A DNA stretch of 64,000 bases, taken from contig NZ_JBDPZC010000007.1 in the NCBI RefSeq assembly GCF_039872765.1, positions 186,001 to 250,000 of the forward strand, read 5' to 3'. The number at the start of each line of letters is the position of its first letter. Position 1 is the stretch's first letter. This stretch comes from Roseateles_B flavus (GTDB taxonomy: Bacteria > Pseudomonadota > Gammaproteobacteria > Burkholderiales > Burkholderiaceae_C). The notes below the pieces were generated by a model, which worked only from the letters and a program-made list of their open reading frames with translations, was not told the origin of the DNA and ran no database searches. The position numbers were made by a program, and so were the translations under genes. This document shows positions 27,094 to 36,028 of the stretch, piece by piece.

Positions 27094-28296
27094 ATGGAGT
27101 CCATCAAGCAAAGCGCCGACGCGCTCTTCATCCTGCTCGGCGCCATCATGGTGCTGGCCATGCACGCCGGCTTTGCCTTCCTGGAACTGGGCACGGTGCG
27201 CAAGAAGAACCAGGTCAATGCCCTGGTCAAGATCCTGGTGGATTTCGCCGTCTCCACCGTCGCCTACTTTCTGCTGGGCTACACGGTGGCCTACGGGGTG
27301 CACTTCTTCACCGGGGCCGAGGCCCTGGCCGCGAAGAACGGCTACGAGCTGGTCAAGTTCTTCTTCCTGCTGACCTTCGCGGCGGCCATCCCCGCCATCA
27401 TCTCGGGCGGCATTGCCGAGCGCGCCCGCTTCGGCCCGCAGCTGATGGCCACGGCGGTCATCGTGGGCCTGATCTACCCCGCCTTCGAGGGCGTGGCCTG
27501 GAACCAGGCCCTGGGCGTGCAGGCCTGGCTCAAGGCGAGTTTCGGCGCCGAGTTCCATGACTTCGCCGGCTCCGTGGTCGTGCATGCGGTGGGCGGCTGG
27601 ATCGCCCTGGCGGCCGTGCTGCTGCTGGGCCCGCGCATGAACCGCTACCGCAAGGACGGCGCCATCAGCGCGCATCCGCCCTCCAGCATCCCCTTCCTGG
27701 CCCTGGGCGCCTGGGTGCTGGCGGTGGGCTGGTTCGGTTTCAACGTGATGAGCGCGCAGACCCTGGACAAGATCTCCGGCCTGGTCGCCGTCAATTCCCT
27801 GATGGCCATGGTGGGCGGCACCCTCGTGGCCGTGCTGATGGGCCGCAACGACCCGGGCTTTGCCTACAACGGCCCCCTGGCCGGCCTGGTGGCCGTGTGC
27901 GCGGGCTCAGATGTCATGCACCCGCACGGCGCCCTGATCACCGGCGGCGTGGCCGGCTTCATCTTCGTGAAGATGTTCACCCTCACCCAGAACCGCTGGA
28001 AGATCGACGACGTGCTGGGCGTCTGGCCCCTGCACGGCCTGTGCGGTGCCTGGGGCGGCATCGCCTGCGGCATCTTCGGCACCCAGGCCGGCGGCGGCAT
28101 CGGGGGCGTGAGCTTCTGGTCGCAGCTGCTGGGCACGCTGATGGGCGTAGCCTGGGCCCTGGGCGGCGGCTTCGTGGTGTACGGCCTGCTCAAGCGCTTC
28201 GTGGGCCTGCGCCTGAGCCAGGAAGAGGAATTCGAGGGCGCCGACCTCTCCATCCACAAGATCGGCGCCACGCCGGACCGCGAGGTCAGCTGGTAA
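27094..28296 (+). CDS. amtB: Ammonium transporter
   Basis: A 400-residue inner-membrane ammonium channel of the Amt family with about eleven hydrophobic helices. Family blocks are AGFAFLELGTVRKKN, GGIAERARFG, the twin-His segments VVHAVGGW and WPLHGLCGAWGG, and GSDVMHPHGA. No signal peptide is predicted, unlike E. coli AmtB, and a short cytoplasmic C-terminal tail is present. AAGGAAG precedes ATG 27094. Unlike most bacteria, no glnK lies next to it in this window. Upstream NtrC and sigma-54 elements show nitrogen control. Confidence 0.95.
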   Translation: MESIKQSADALFILLGAIMVLAMHAGFAFLELGTVRKKNQVNALVKILVDFAVSTVAYFLLGYTVAYGVHFFTGAEALAAKNGYELVKFFFLLTFAAAIPAIISGGIAERARFGPQLMATAVIVGLIYPAFEGVAWNQALGVQAWLKASFGAEFHDFAGSVVVHAVGGWIALAAVLLLGPRMNRYRKDGAISAHPPSSIPFLALGAWVLAVGWFGFNVMSAQTLDKISGLVAVNSLMAMVGGTLVAVLMGRNDPGFAYNGPLAGLVAVCAGSDVMHPHGALITGGVAGFIFVKMFTLTQNRWKIDDVLGVWPLHGLCGAWGGIACGIFGTQAGGGIGGVSFWSQLLGTLMGVAWALGGGFVVYGLLKRFVGLRLSQEEEFEGADLSIHKIGATPDREVSW

Positions 28297-28318
28297 GCTG
28301 CCAGCCTCTTTGACCCCA

Positions 28319-28340
28319 AGCACCGCCCGCGGGCGGTGCT
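28319..28340 (+). terminator. 22-bp perfect palindrome after amtB
   Basis: AGCACCGCCCG / CGGGCGGTGCT is a perfect 11+11 palindrome, 22 bp after the amtB stop, followed by GCTGTTT. It may end amtB transcription weakly or shape the ribE leader, which starts 20 bp further on. Confidence 0.5.
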
Positions 28341-28359
28341 GCTGTTTCGAGCGCTCGCC

Positions 28360-29055
28360 ATGTTCACAGGCATTGTTCAAGGCGTGGCCCAGGTGGCCGC
28401 CCTCCGCGACCGTCCCGGTCTGCGCAGCTTCACCCTGCAGTTCCCACCCGGCTTCTGCCAGGGCCTGGAGATCGGGGCCAGCGTGGCCTCGGACGGCGTC
28501 TGCCTCACCGTGGTGGCGCTGCACGAGGGTGACCGCGCGGACTTCGACGTCATGCAGCAGAGCCTGAACCTCACCACCCTGGGCGCGCTGCAGGTGGGCA
28601 GTCGCATCAACGTGGAGCGGGCCGCGAAGGACGGCGCTGAGATCGGTGGCCATCCGCTCTCCGGCCACGTGGACTTCATGGCCACGGTGCAGTCCATCCG
28701 CCAGCCCGAGAACAACCATGTCATCCGCATCGGCGTGCCGGCTCCGTGGATGCGCTACATCTTCGCCAAGGGCTATATCGCGGTGAACGGTGCCAGCCTC
28801 ACCGTGGCCGAGGCCGGCCGCGAGCGCGACGGCTCGGGCTGGTTCGAGGTCTGGCTGATCCCCGAGACCCTGCGCATGACCACCTTCGGCGAGAAGGGCG
28901 TGGGTGCGCCGCTGCACATCGAGATCGAGCGCCAGACCCAGGTCCTGGTGGACACCGTCCGCGCCGCGGTCGACGAGCGCCTGGGCCCGCTGCTGCCCCA
29001 TCTGGAGCAGTGGCTGGCCGAGCGGGGTCAGGTCTTGCCCGACCTGCTGGGCTGA
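28360..29055 (+). CDS. ribE: Riboflavin synthase, alpha subunit
   Basis: A 231-residue riboflavin synthase, which joins two molecules of 6,7-dimethyl-8-ribityllumazine to give riboflavin and a pyrimidine. It has the invariant N-terminal MFTGIVQG and two tandem lumazine-binding barrels (about 1-95 and 96-200). The second contains GGHPLSGHVD and the IAVNGASLTV block. It is closest in sequence style to the E. coli RibC class. The 30-residue tail is longer than usual. The end of the gene carries a dispersed GGGGTCAGGTCTTGCCC motif. It stands apart from other rib genes. Confidence 0.93.
   Translation: MFTGIVQGVAQVAALRDRPGLRSFTLQFPPGFCQGLEIGASVASDGVCLTVVALHEGDRADFDVMQQSLNLTTLGALQVGSRINVERAAKDGAEIGGHPLSGHVDFMATVQSIRQPENNHVIRIGVPAPWMRYIFAKGYIAVNGASLTVAEAGRERDGSGWFEVWLIPETLRMTTFGEKGVGAPLHIEIERQTQVLVDTVRAAVDERLGPLLPHLEQWLAERGQVLPDLLG
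29024..29040 (+). repeat. Dispersed motif copy at the 3' end of ribE
   Basis: GGGGTCAGGTCTTGCCC encodes RGQVLP close to the ribE stop, in the non-conserved tail. Confidence 0.6.
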
Positions 29056-29083
29056 GGCCCGAGGCGTCTCGCGCGGGGCAGGG

Positions 29084-30520
29084 TCAGCGCTGTGCCGCGC
29101 GCTGCAGCACGCCCTGCACGCCACTGAGGGCGCTGAGCCGGCTGCGCAGGTAGTCGCCCAGCCGTGCCTGCTGGCTGAAGGCCACGTTGAAGCGGATGTG
29201 CGGGTCCGGGGTCTTGAGCGCCGAAAAAGTGGCGCCCGGCACCAGCAGGATCTTGTTGCGCCAGGCGTCCTGCACCAGCTCGTCCACGTCCACGCCCTCG
29301 GGCACCGAGGCCCACAGGAAGAGACCGCCTTCGCCCGGGTGGTCCAGCCGCATGCCGGCCTGCTCCAGCAGGCGGCCGCACTGCAGGCGGGCCTGCTGCA
29401 GCCGGCGCTGCAGGCGCTCCTGGTGCTTGCGCAGGCGGCCAGCCATCAGGACCTCCAGCAGCACGTACTCGTTCAGCGCGGCGCTGCTGAGCACCGAGCA
29501 GATCTTGGCCCGCAGCAGCGGCTTGAGCAGGGCAGGCTCCGCGGCGATGTAGCCCATGCGCAGCGCGGGGCTCAGCACTTTGCAGAAGCTGGAGTAGTAG
29601 ATGACGCCCTCCAGGCCCGCCAGCGCGGCCAGCCGCGAGGGATGGCCGGGATGGAAATGGCCGTGGACGTCGTCCTCGGCGATCAGCAGGCCGTGCTGCC
29701 GGGCCAGCACCAGCAGACGGTGGAGATTGGCGGGGCTGCTGCTCCAGCCCGTGGGGCTGTGCAGGGCCGGCTGCAGGAAGAGCAGGCGGGGGCGGTGCTC
29801 GCGACAGGCCGCCTCCAGCTCGTCCAGGTCCAGCCCGTCGGGCCGGCGGCGGATGCCGACGGGCTTCACGCCCTCCTGGCGCAGCCGGTCGAACATCAGG
29901 AAGTAGCCCGGGTCCTCGACCAGCACCGTATCCCCGGCGCGCAGGAAGCTGCGGCAGATGAGGTCGATGGCATGCGTGCCGCCGTAGCAGGTCATCAGGC
30001 GGCTGGCGTCCACGGCCAGGCCCTGGCTGCGCATCAGCAGGGCGATGCGCTCGCGCAGCTCGGGCAGGCCCTGCGGCGGGCAGCGCGAGGCCATGCCCGC
30101 GCTGCTGCGGGCCAGGCCGCGCTGCAGGGCGGCCGCGGGGATGGCGTCCTCCAGCCAGGCCGGGGGCAGGGCGCCGCTGCTGGCCAGCAGCACGCCGGGG
30201 CGCTGGTCATTGGCCTGCTGGGCGAGCCAGACGCCCTCCAGCGTGTCCCCGGCCTCCAGCCAGGTTTCGTCCCGCTCCAGCAGGGGCGGCTCGCAGACGT
30301 GGTAGCCGATGGTGCCGCGTGACTCGATGCGCCCCGCCGACGCCAGCCGGTCGTAGGCCAGCACCACGGTGTTGGGGCTCACCGCCAGCTGGGCGGCCAG
30401 GGCGCGGATGGAGGGCAGGCGGGCGCCGGGCGGCAGCTGGCGGCGCTCGATCAGGCCGGCCAGGCCGGTCTCGATCTGGTCGGCCAGAGGCTGGGAGGCG
30501 TGGCGGTCAAGCGGAATCAC
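29084..30520 (-). CDS. MocR-type regulator (GntR HTH fused to aminotransferase)
   Basis: A 478-residue MocR/PdxR-family protein. The N-terminal GntR winged helix spans about residues 1-75 (PSIRALAAQLAVSPNTVVLAYDRL). A type I aminotransferase-like domain follows (about 100-470), with the likely PLP-binding lysine in SSFCKVLSPALRMGY. Such proteins regulate transcription using PLP or an aldimine as ligand and are often encoded beside transporters. The gene lies 9 bp downstream of a LysE-type exporter gene on the same strand, so it probably controls that exporter; the amino acid is unknown. Confidence 0.9.
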   Translation of the reverse strand: MIPLDRHASQPLADQIETGLAGLIERRQLPPGARLPSIRALAAQLAVSPNTVVLAYDRLASAGRIESRGTIGYHVCEPPLLERDETWLEAGDTLEGVWLAQQANDQRPGVLLASSGALPPAWLEDAIPAAALQRGLARSSAGMASRCPPQGLPELRERIALLMRSQGLAVDASRLMTCYGGTHAIDLICRSFLRAGDTVLVEDPGYFLMFDRLRQEGVKPVGIRRRPDGLDLDELEAACREHRPRLLFLQPALHSPTGWSSSPANLHRLLVLARQHGLLIAEDDVHGHFHPGHPSRLAALAGLEGVIYYSSFCKVLSPALRMGYIAAEPALLKPLLRAKICSVLSSAALNEYVLLEVLMAGRLRKHQERLQRRLQQARLQCGRLLEQAGMRLDHPGEGGLFLWASVPEGVDVDELVQDAWRNKILLVPGATFSALKTPDPHIRFNVAFSQQARLGDYLRSRLSALSGVQGVLQRAAQR

Positions 30521-30529
30521 GGCGCCAGC

Positions 30530-31117
30530 TTAGCGGAGAAGCAGCAAGGCGAGCAGTGCCAGCGCGCCGCCCATGCAGAGATTGAAGCCGCGCTGCACCG
30601 CCGGCCGCTCCAGAAGCCTGCGGATGGCCACGCCGAACAGGGCCCACATGGAAATGGCCGGGAATCCCACCACGGTGCCGAGCACGGCCACCAGCAGCCC
30701 CGCCTGCAGGGGCGGCAGTCCTGCCGGCATGAAGGCCGAGGCCAGGGTCACGGCCTTCAGCCAGCTCTTGGGATTGATCAGCTGGAACAGCGCGCCATGA
30801 GCGAAGCCCAGCGGCCGCGGCAGGGCGCCGGCCTGCGCCATCGTGGCCCCGCTGAGCTTCCAGGCCAGGAACAGCAGGTACAGCGCCCCGCCGATGCGCA
30901 GCCCCTGCTGCGCCACAGGCCAGGCCAGGAAGAGCTGCCCCAGGCCCAGGCAGCAGGCCAGCGTCAGCACGAAGCCGCCCAGCAGGATGCCCAGGATCTG
31001 CGGCAATGTGGCCCGGTAGCCGAAGTTGGCGCCGGAGGTGGTGAGCATGACGTTGTTGGGGCCGGGCGTGCCGGACATCAGCAGGCAGTAGCTCATCAGG
31101 GGGAGGAGGTCGGACAT
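30530..31117 (-). CDS. LysE/RhtB-family amino-acid exporter
   Basis: A 195-residue inner-membrane exporter with about six hydrophobic helices. The family signature sits at the N-terminus (SGTPGPNNVML, about residues 15-25), with NPKSWLKAVTLA in the middle. LysE proteins export amino acids or derivatives. ATG 31117 (MSDLLPLMSY) is the family's usual start. It forms a two-gene unit with the MocR-type regulator. A promoter-like TTGGAT-N17-TAGTCT lies about 30 bp upstream. Confidence 0.9.
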   Translation of the reverse strand: MSDLLPLMSYCLLMSGTPGPNNVMLTTSGANFGYRATLPQILGILLGGFVLTLACCLGLGQLFLAWPVAQQGLRIGGALYLLFLAWKLSGATMAQAGALPRPLGFAHGALFQLINPKSWLKAVTLASAFMPAGLPPLQAGLLVAVLGTVVGFPAISMWALFGVAIRRLLERPAVQRGFNLCMGGALALLALLLLR

Positions 31118-31446
31118 GGTGCGTGAGCCTTGAGTAGCAGCCGCAAGACTAGGGGCCCAGCCCGAGCGATCCAAGATACAGACATCCCTCGAGGCCGAGA
31201 CGCTGTGTCACGACTGGAAGGGGTACAGATGCCGGGCACCCGGAGGGCTGGGGCCCGTGCGGCCTGCTTGAGCCGCGGCAGCCCTGCTGCTGCCTCGTAT
31301 CGGCAGGCAGGCGCAGCCTGGCCCGTGCGTGGCCCCTGGTGAGCCCGCACGGCGTGCACGTCCGCGCCCAAACAGGCTCAGTCAGCGTGGAGGGCCGGCC
31401 CGCCGCCTGGCGGCCCCCCTGACTTTCTGGACGGCCCGGGCCGGGC
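31118..31446. other. Intergenic region between the eCIS 3' end and lysE
   Basis: This 329-bp region holds the lysE promoter candidate near its left end. A large imperfect hairpin lies near its right end (GTCAG at 31381 facing CTGAC near 31430, with an inner GCCGCC/GGCGGC stem) that may mark the end of the eCIS transcript. There is no convincing gene. Confidence 0.4.
31146..31174 (-). promoter_or_regulatory. Candidate lysE promoter sharing a block with the eCIS leader
   Basis: On the minus strand TTGGAT (31174-31169) and TAGTCT (31151-31146) are separated by 17 bp. The -10 lies in CGCAAGACTAGGGGCC, which matches the eCIS leader block at 59990-60005 except for one or two bases. Confidence 0.35.
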
Positions 31447-32865
31447 TCACAGGAAGGGGTTGTCCGGCGCCCGCCGCGGGCCCAGTGTTTCGCCCGTCAG
31501 GCGGGCGTAGACCTTGACAGCCACCTTGTTGATCCAATCGGTGTTGGACACGCCGACCGCCGTGGCCGCGTGCCTCGCTCCTCGGTGGCAGAGGTAGAGT
31601 TTCTGGTCCGGCGTGAACTTGGCCACCACGATGTCCATGCAACCCACGACGATCTGGGCGGTCGCGCCCACCTCCTGGTGCAAGTGCCACCAGGTGCTGG
31701 GCTCGATCTGGGCGAGGCGCTCGTCCAGCTGCAGCAGCAGCTTTCTTGCCTCTTCCTCGCCAACACCCCCGGTGCCGCCGGTCGTTTTCCCCTCGTGCCG
31801 CCCGAAGGCCGTGGCCTCGCGCTTTTCCAGCAGGCGCCAGTACATGCTCAACAGGTCCGAGAGCTTGCCGGCCAGCTCATAGGGCGAAACGTGCTCGACG
31901 CCTTCTCTGATGGCCTGCAGCAGGCTGTTGACGTCGACGGTCGCCCGCTGCTCTTCCACGGCTTCCGTATGCTGCGCGGACTCGTGGCCCTGCAGATTCT
32001 CCAGGACGAGTCGGTACAGGCCTTTGAGGAAGCCCGTGACGTTCGTTCCGATCAGCGACTTGATCGAGTTCGTGATCAGCGTTTCTGCGACGGTGTGGTC
32101 CCCCTTGCCTTTGTCCGCACTGGTCGGCACGCGCTCGTGGAAGGTGATGTTGGCCACGTAGGGGCCGCTGTCGTCCTGGAGGTGCACCATGGCGATCCCG
32201 AAGGCCTGGATGGGCAGCCCCTCGGACGGGCTGGCGCCCAGCCCGAGAGAGACCGCCGCCACGGTCCGCATCGGGCCTGCCTTCGCCTGCATGGCAGCGC
32301 CGGCCGGGCTCGCTGCCACCGCCCCGGCGTGCTGCGAGGCCCTGGACTCGCCCGACCGTCCGGCTGCTCGCGCTCCCATCTGGTCGGCCTCGCGCTCCAG
32401 CGCCGCATCGTTGTTGAGCGCAAGCCCTTGCGCCATTTGCACCGTCGGCCTCACCCGCCCCTGGGCCTGCTGCACCACGTGCCAGGCCTCATGCGGCAGG
32501 TGCTGCTCCTGGCCCGGTCCCAGGTGGATGTCCTTCCCTTGCGCGTAGGCATGGGCTTGCAGGGCGGCCGGCTTGCTGGAGTTGCGGTGTACGCGGACCC
32601 CCGACATGTCGAGGCCGGAAAGCGACTCGATGCCGGCGCGCAGCGGCTCCGGCAGGCCCATTGCAGCCGGACTCTGCGCCGGTGGTGCCATGGCGCGCAG
32701 CTGGGCGATGCGCTGCTGCTGCGCCTGCTGGCGCGGTGTGTGCGCCATGCTGATGCCGGGAGCGCGCGGCGCCGCGGCGCCGGCGCCAGCGGCGGGCAGC
32801 CGCGACGCGGAGCGGCTTGCCAGTTCCGGATCGTGTGACCGGGAAGTGGATCGCATCGGCTTCAT
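31447..32865 (-). CDS. DUF4157 (eCIS core domain) protein, putative effector 1
   Basis: A 472-residue protein. A Pro/Ala-rich N-terminus contains TPRQQAQQQRIAQLRA (43-58). A DUF4157 domain follows (about 85-165) with SGVRVHRNS and the HExxH metal-binding motif HEAWH (125-129). The C-terminal 300 residues show no family I recognise; they are mixed helical with an acidic region and end in a compact segment with CHRGARHAATAVGV. DUF4157 proteins are strongly linked to eCIS loci and often carry a toxin or enzyme C-terminally. The ATG at 32865 overlaps the upstream stop (ATGA). It is the last gene of the locus, a plausible injected cargo. Confidence 0.8.
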   Translation of the reverse strand: MKPMRSTSRSHDPELASRSASRLPAAGAGAAAPRAPGISMAHTPRQQAQQQRIAQLRAMAPPAQSPAAMGLPEPLRAGIESLSGLDMSGVRVHRNSSKPAALQAHAYAQGKDIHLGPGQEQHLPHEAWHVVQQAQGRVRPTVQMAQGLALNNDAALEREADQMGARAAGRSGESRASQHAGAVAASPAGAAMQAKAGPMRTVAAVSLGLGASPSEGLPIQAFGIAMVHLQDDSGPYVANITFHERVPTSADKGKGDHTVAETLITNSIKSLIGTNVTGFLKGLYRLVLENLQGHESAQHTEAVEEQRATVDVNSLLQAIREGVEHVSPYELAGKLSDLLSMYWRLLEKREATAFGRHEGKTTGGTGGVGEEEARKLLLQLDERLAQIEPSTWWHLHQEVGATAQIVVGCMDIVVAKFTPDQKLYLCHRGARHAATAVGVSNTDWINKVAVKVYARLTGETLGPRRAPDNPFL

Positions 32866-33473
32866 TGGGGGCACCCCGGCTCCTTCCCCGCCGGCAGCCG
32901 CCGGCTGAACTCGTAGCAGGCGCGCAGCCACTGGATGTTCGATCCCAGGTCGTTGAGCGGCTTGCCGGGGCCCTTCCAGTGGGCCGCCAGCGCCTGGCGC
33001 AGCGGGGCGATGGTGTCCATGTACTCGTCCGGGAAGGCGATGATCTCGTAGACCAGCGGGAACTCGATGTAGCCCAGCTTCACCAGCGCCCCCAGCTGCT
33101 CGTAGTGGTAGTGGACGGCGGCATAGTCGGCCATCTCTTCCGAGAGGTAGAAGGCCTCGCCGCTGCCCGCGGCCAGGATCTTCTCCTGGATGTGGAGGTG
33201 GATCTGCAGCCAGTGCGTGCTCAGAAAGCGGTGTGCGCGGCGCGCCACCTTGGCGTCCTCCGCGAAGAACTCCTTCACGTGCGAGAGCGCGGCCAGGCGG
33301 CGCGACATGTCGCCCTTCACCGAGTTGTCGACGAACTCGCGGAACTGTCCCACCGAGATCGCCGCGCCCACAATGACGCTGATGCCCGAGGCGATGCCCA
33401 CCAGGCTGCGCCAGCGCATCAGCGCGGTGCCGAGACGGCCGTTGGGGTGTGCTGCCGGCAGGTCCTCGTCCAT
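32862..33473 (-). CDS. Membrane-anchored protein of unknown function (DUF4760-like)
   Basis: A 203-residue protein with one N-terminal transmembrane helix (about residues 20-42, LVGIASGISVIVGAAIS). A helical cytoplasmic or periplasmic domain follows, rich in His, Tyr and Phe. The helix YHYEQLGALVKLGYIEFPLVYE resembles the DUF4760 family, but I am not sure. It sits between the lipoprotein gene and effector 1, with a 4-base overlap to the latter. That placement suggests a helper or immunity role for the neighbouring DUF4157 protein; this is inference. Confidence 0.55.
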   Translation of the reverse strand: MDEDLPAAHPNGRLGTALMRWRSLVGIASGISVIVGAAISVGQFREFVDNSVKGDMSRRLAALSHVKEFFAEDAKVARRAHRFLSTHWLQIHLHIQEKILAAGSGEAFYLSEEMADYAAVHYHYEQLGALVKLGYIEFPLVYEIIAFPDEYMDTIAPLRQALAAHWKGPGKPLNDLGSNIQWLRACYEFSRRLPAGKEPGCPQ

Positions 33474-33483
33474 GCAGCCGTCC

Positions 33484-34386
33484 TCAGGGGCGGGCGCGGG
33501 CCAGACCCGTGCTGGTCGGCTCCGCCCGCCTCAGCAGCAGCAGCCAGGGCCGCTCGGTCTGGGGCAGCAGGCGGCCCTGGGCGTCGACGGCCGCCTCGGT
33601 CCAGACCACCCGCTCGTGCACATTGCCACCGATGGCGCCCACGCGGTCGGCCTGTACCTCGACGACGAGGTCGCAATGGAAGGGCCACATCCGCTCCCGC
33701 TCCGCGCGCGTCAGGCGCTGCAGCTGCGCGAAGCTGTCGAAGCGCTGGATGGCCGCCTCGCGCGGGGCGCAGATCAGGTCGCCGATCCGCGGGCTGGCGG
33801 CGGCCGCGTCCAGCAGCTCGAAGCTGCTGCGCCGCGGCTGCTCCAGGCTGGCGCGGATGTAGCTCCAGTGCGCGGCACTGGGCGGGAACTGCTGGGCGCT
33901 CAGGCCGGCGGTCTTGGCCAGGTAGGAGATGAAGGCGGCGGACCAGGGCAGCAGGGAGCCGTCCGGATAGAACAACCGCTGCTGCCCCTCCGCCTGGCCG
34001 ATGGCGAACCAGTAGTGCATCACCCGGCTGGTGAAGGCCGGCTCGGCCTCCGAGGGGCTGGAGAGGCCGCGCGGACGCTCCAGCTCGTCGCTCTGCAGCT
34101 TCCAGCGCACCTGGCCCCAGAGGGTCCATTCCTGCACGGCCAGCTGGGTGATGCGCGCGCTCCAGTCGGGGATGGCCACGGGGTGGCCGCCCAGGCCGTC
34201 GCCCTCGCTGCGTTCGACAGACTCCACATCGGGCAGGGGCGGCGGCTCCACCCGCGGCGGGATCGCGGGTGGCGCCGACAGGCTGGCGCAGCCCTGCAGG
34301 ATGGCCAGCAGCACACAGGCGCTCAGCCGGGCCGGCCACGGCGCCAGGGCATCACGGAAGGAGGATCGCGGGACGAGAGCAGGCAT
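33484..34386 (-). CDS. DUF2272 lipoprotein
   Basis: A 300-residue lipoprotein. The signal peptide ends in the lipobox LQGC (Cys about residue 33), followed by a Pro-rich linker and a DUF2272 domain (about 95-285) with PWSAAFISYLAKTAG, IGDLICAPRE and WPFHCDLVVEV. DUF2272 has an NlpC/P60-like fold, in which a peptidoglycan-directed role is suspected though not proven. Ser replaces the usual nucleophilic Cys in the PWSAAF motif, as far as I recall common in this family. It may open the cell wall for eCIS release or work with the next gene. ATG 34386 follows GGAG. Confidence 0.78.
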   Translation of the reverse strand: MPALVPRSSFRDALAPWPARLSACVLLAILQGCASLSAPPAIPPRVEPPPLPDVESVERSEGDGLGGHPVAIPDWSARITQLAVQEWTLWGQVRWKLQSDELERPRGLSSPSEAEPAFTSRVMHYWFAIGQAEGQQRLFYPDGSLLPWSAAFISYLAKTAGLSAQQFPPSAAHWSYIRASLEQPRRSSFELLDAAAASPRIGDLICAPREAAIQRFDSFAQLQRLTRAERERMWPFHCDLVVEVQADRVGAIGGNVHERVVWTEAAVDAQGRLLPQTERPWLLLLRRAEPTSTGLARARP

Positions 34387-34623
34387 GAAGGACTCCGCTT
34401 GAGGCGACGGCAGCGGGAGCCGCAGTGTGGCCTGCGTCAGCCCTTGACGCCTATCAGTCAAAAGCTGATTCCGCCTGGGAGAAATACCGAAATCACCCGA
34501 AAAGATGCGGGCCAGCGCCGCGTCTGAGGCGGCCCGGCAACGAGGGTCTGCGCGACGTCTTGCGCCTGCTGCCGGACTTGATAGTCTGGCTGCCGCCCCC
34601 GGCTTGGGACGGGGCAGGAGCAC

Positions 34624-36012
34624 ATGATGCAGTGGACGCTCAAGAAGCGACTGACGCTGGGGTTCGGCGTGATGCTGGCCCTGCTGGCCCTGGTCGCCCT
34701 GGTGGGGCAGTACCAGCTGGGCCAGATCCAGTTCTACAACAGCCGGCTGGACTCCCGCGCCTTCCGCCTCTCCCTGGCCCAGGCCTGGGAGACGCAGGTG
34801 AAGCTGGCGGTGGCGACCAAGTCCGCGCTGCCGGCGCTGGACGCGGAGCCGGTGGGCAAGCTCAAGGGCCTGGTCGAGGCCCGCGAGGAGCGGCAGCTGC
34901 TGGACGCCGCCCTGTCCTCCTTGGCCGCCGGCCCGGAGGGGCACCAGGCGGCGGTGGGGCAGCTGGCGGGCGGGCTCGTGAAGCTGCAGATCGCCGACAG
35001 CGGCCAGCTCCAGGCCGCCCTCAATCGTGCGGTGACGCTCAACTGGAGCGTGCTGGCCCTGGGCCTGGTGGCGGGCGTGATCGTGGCCTTGCGGCTGCTG
35101 GCGGCCCTCGTCACGCCGTTGCAGAAGGCCTCGGCCCTGGCCGAACGCATCGCGGACGGCGACCTCACCGGCGCCGTGGGCGCCCACGCGCAGGACGAGG
35201 TGGGCGCGCTGCTGGACGCCCTGGAGCGCATGCAGGCCAAGCTCGCCACCCTGGTCGGGCAGGTGCGCGGCGGGGCGGAGTCCGTGGCCAATGCCTCCAA
35301 GGAGATCGCCTCGGGCAACCATGACCTCTCGGCTCGCACCGAGCAGCAGGCCGCCTCGCTGGAGCAGACCGCGTCCAGCATGGAGGAGCTGGGCTCCACC
35401 GTGCGGCACAACGCCGACAACGCCCATCAGGCCAAGCAGCTGGCCCAGCAGGCCTCCGACGTCGCGCGTGACGGCGGCGTCGTGGTGGGCCAGGTGGTGG
35501 ACACCATGCGCGGCATTCACGAGGCTTCGCGCAAGATCGGGGACATCATCGGCGTGATCGACGGCATCGCCTTCCAGACCAACATCCTCGCCCTGAACGC
35601 CGCGGTGGAGGCGGCCCGCGCCGGCGAGCAGGGTCGCGGCTTCGCGGTGGTGGCGGGCGAGGTGCGCAACCTGGCCCAGCGCAGCGCCGAGGCCGCCCGC
35701 GAGATCAAGGGCCTCATCGGCGCCAGCATGGAGCGCGTGGAGAAGGGCACGGCCCTTGTCGACCAGGCCGGCGGCACCATGGGCGAGGTGGTGGGCGCGA
35801 TCCAGCGCGTCAGCGACATCGTGGCCGAGATCTCCGCCGCCAGCGGCGAGCAGGCCAATGGCGTCACCCAGGTGGGCGAGGCCGTGCACCACATGGACCA
35901 GGCTACGCAGCAGAACGCGGCCCTGGTCGAGCAGATGGCCGCCGCGGCCAGCAGCCTGCAGGGGCAGGCGGACGAGCTGGTGAGGCAGGTGGGGGTGTTC
36001 AGGGTGGGGTGA
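34624..36012 (+). CDS. Methyl-accepting chemotaxis protein
   Basis: A 462-residue transducer. TM1 spans about residues 10-30; a short periplasmic region of about 110 residues follows; TM2 is at about 140-162; then a HAMP domain (to about 215) and a signalling domain with the conserved hairpin tip DGIAFQTNILALNAAVEAAR. The receptor's C-terminus lacks the NWETF-type CheR/CheB tether. The short sensor region matches no ligand domain I recognise. It is the only plus-strand gene inside the eCIS locus, splitting it between the DUF2272 gene and the 137-residue protein. Confidence 0.95.
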   Translation: MMQWTLKKRLTLGFGVMLALLALVALVGQYQLGQIQFYNSRLDSRAFRLSLAQAWETQVKLAVATKSALPALDAEPVGKLKGLVEAREERQLLDAALSSLAAGPEGHQAAVGQLAGGLVKLQIADSGQLQAALNRAVTLNWSVLALGLVAGVIVALRLLAALVTPLQKASALAERIADGDLTGAVGAHAQDEVGALLDALERMQAKLATLVGQVRGGAESVANASKEIASGNHDLSARTEQQAASLEQTASSMEELGSTVRHNADNAHQAKQLAQQASDVARDGGVVVGQVVDTMRGIHEASRKIGDIIGVIDGIAFQTNILALNAAVEAARAGEQGRGFAVVAGEVRNLAQRSAEAAREIKGLIGASMERVEKGTALVDQAGGTMGEVVGAIQRVSDIVAEISAASGEQANGVTQVGEAVHHMDQATQQNAALVEQMAAAASSLQGQADELVRQVGVFRVG

Positions 36013-36028
36013 TGATGCCTGATGCCGG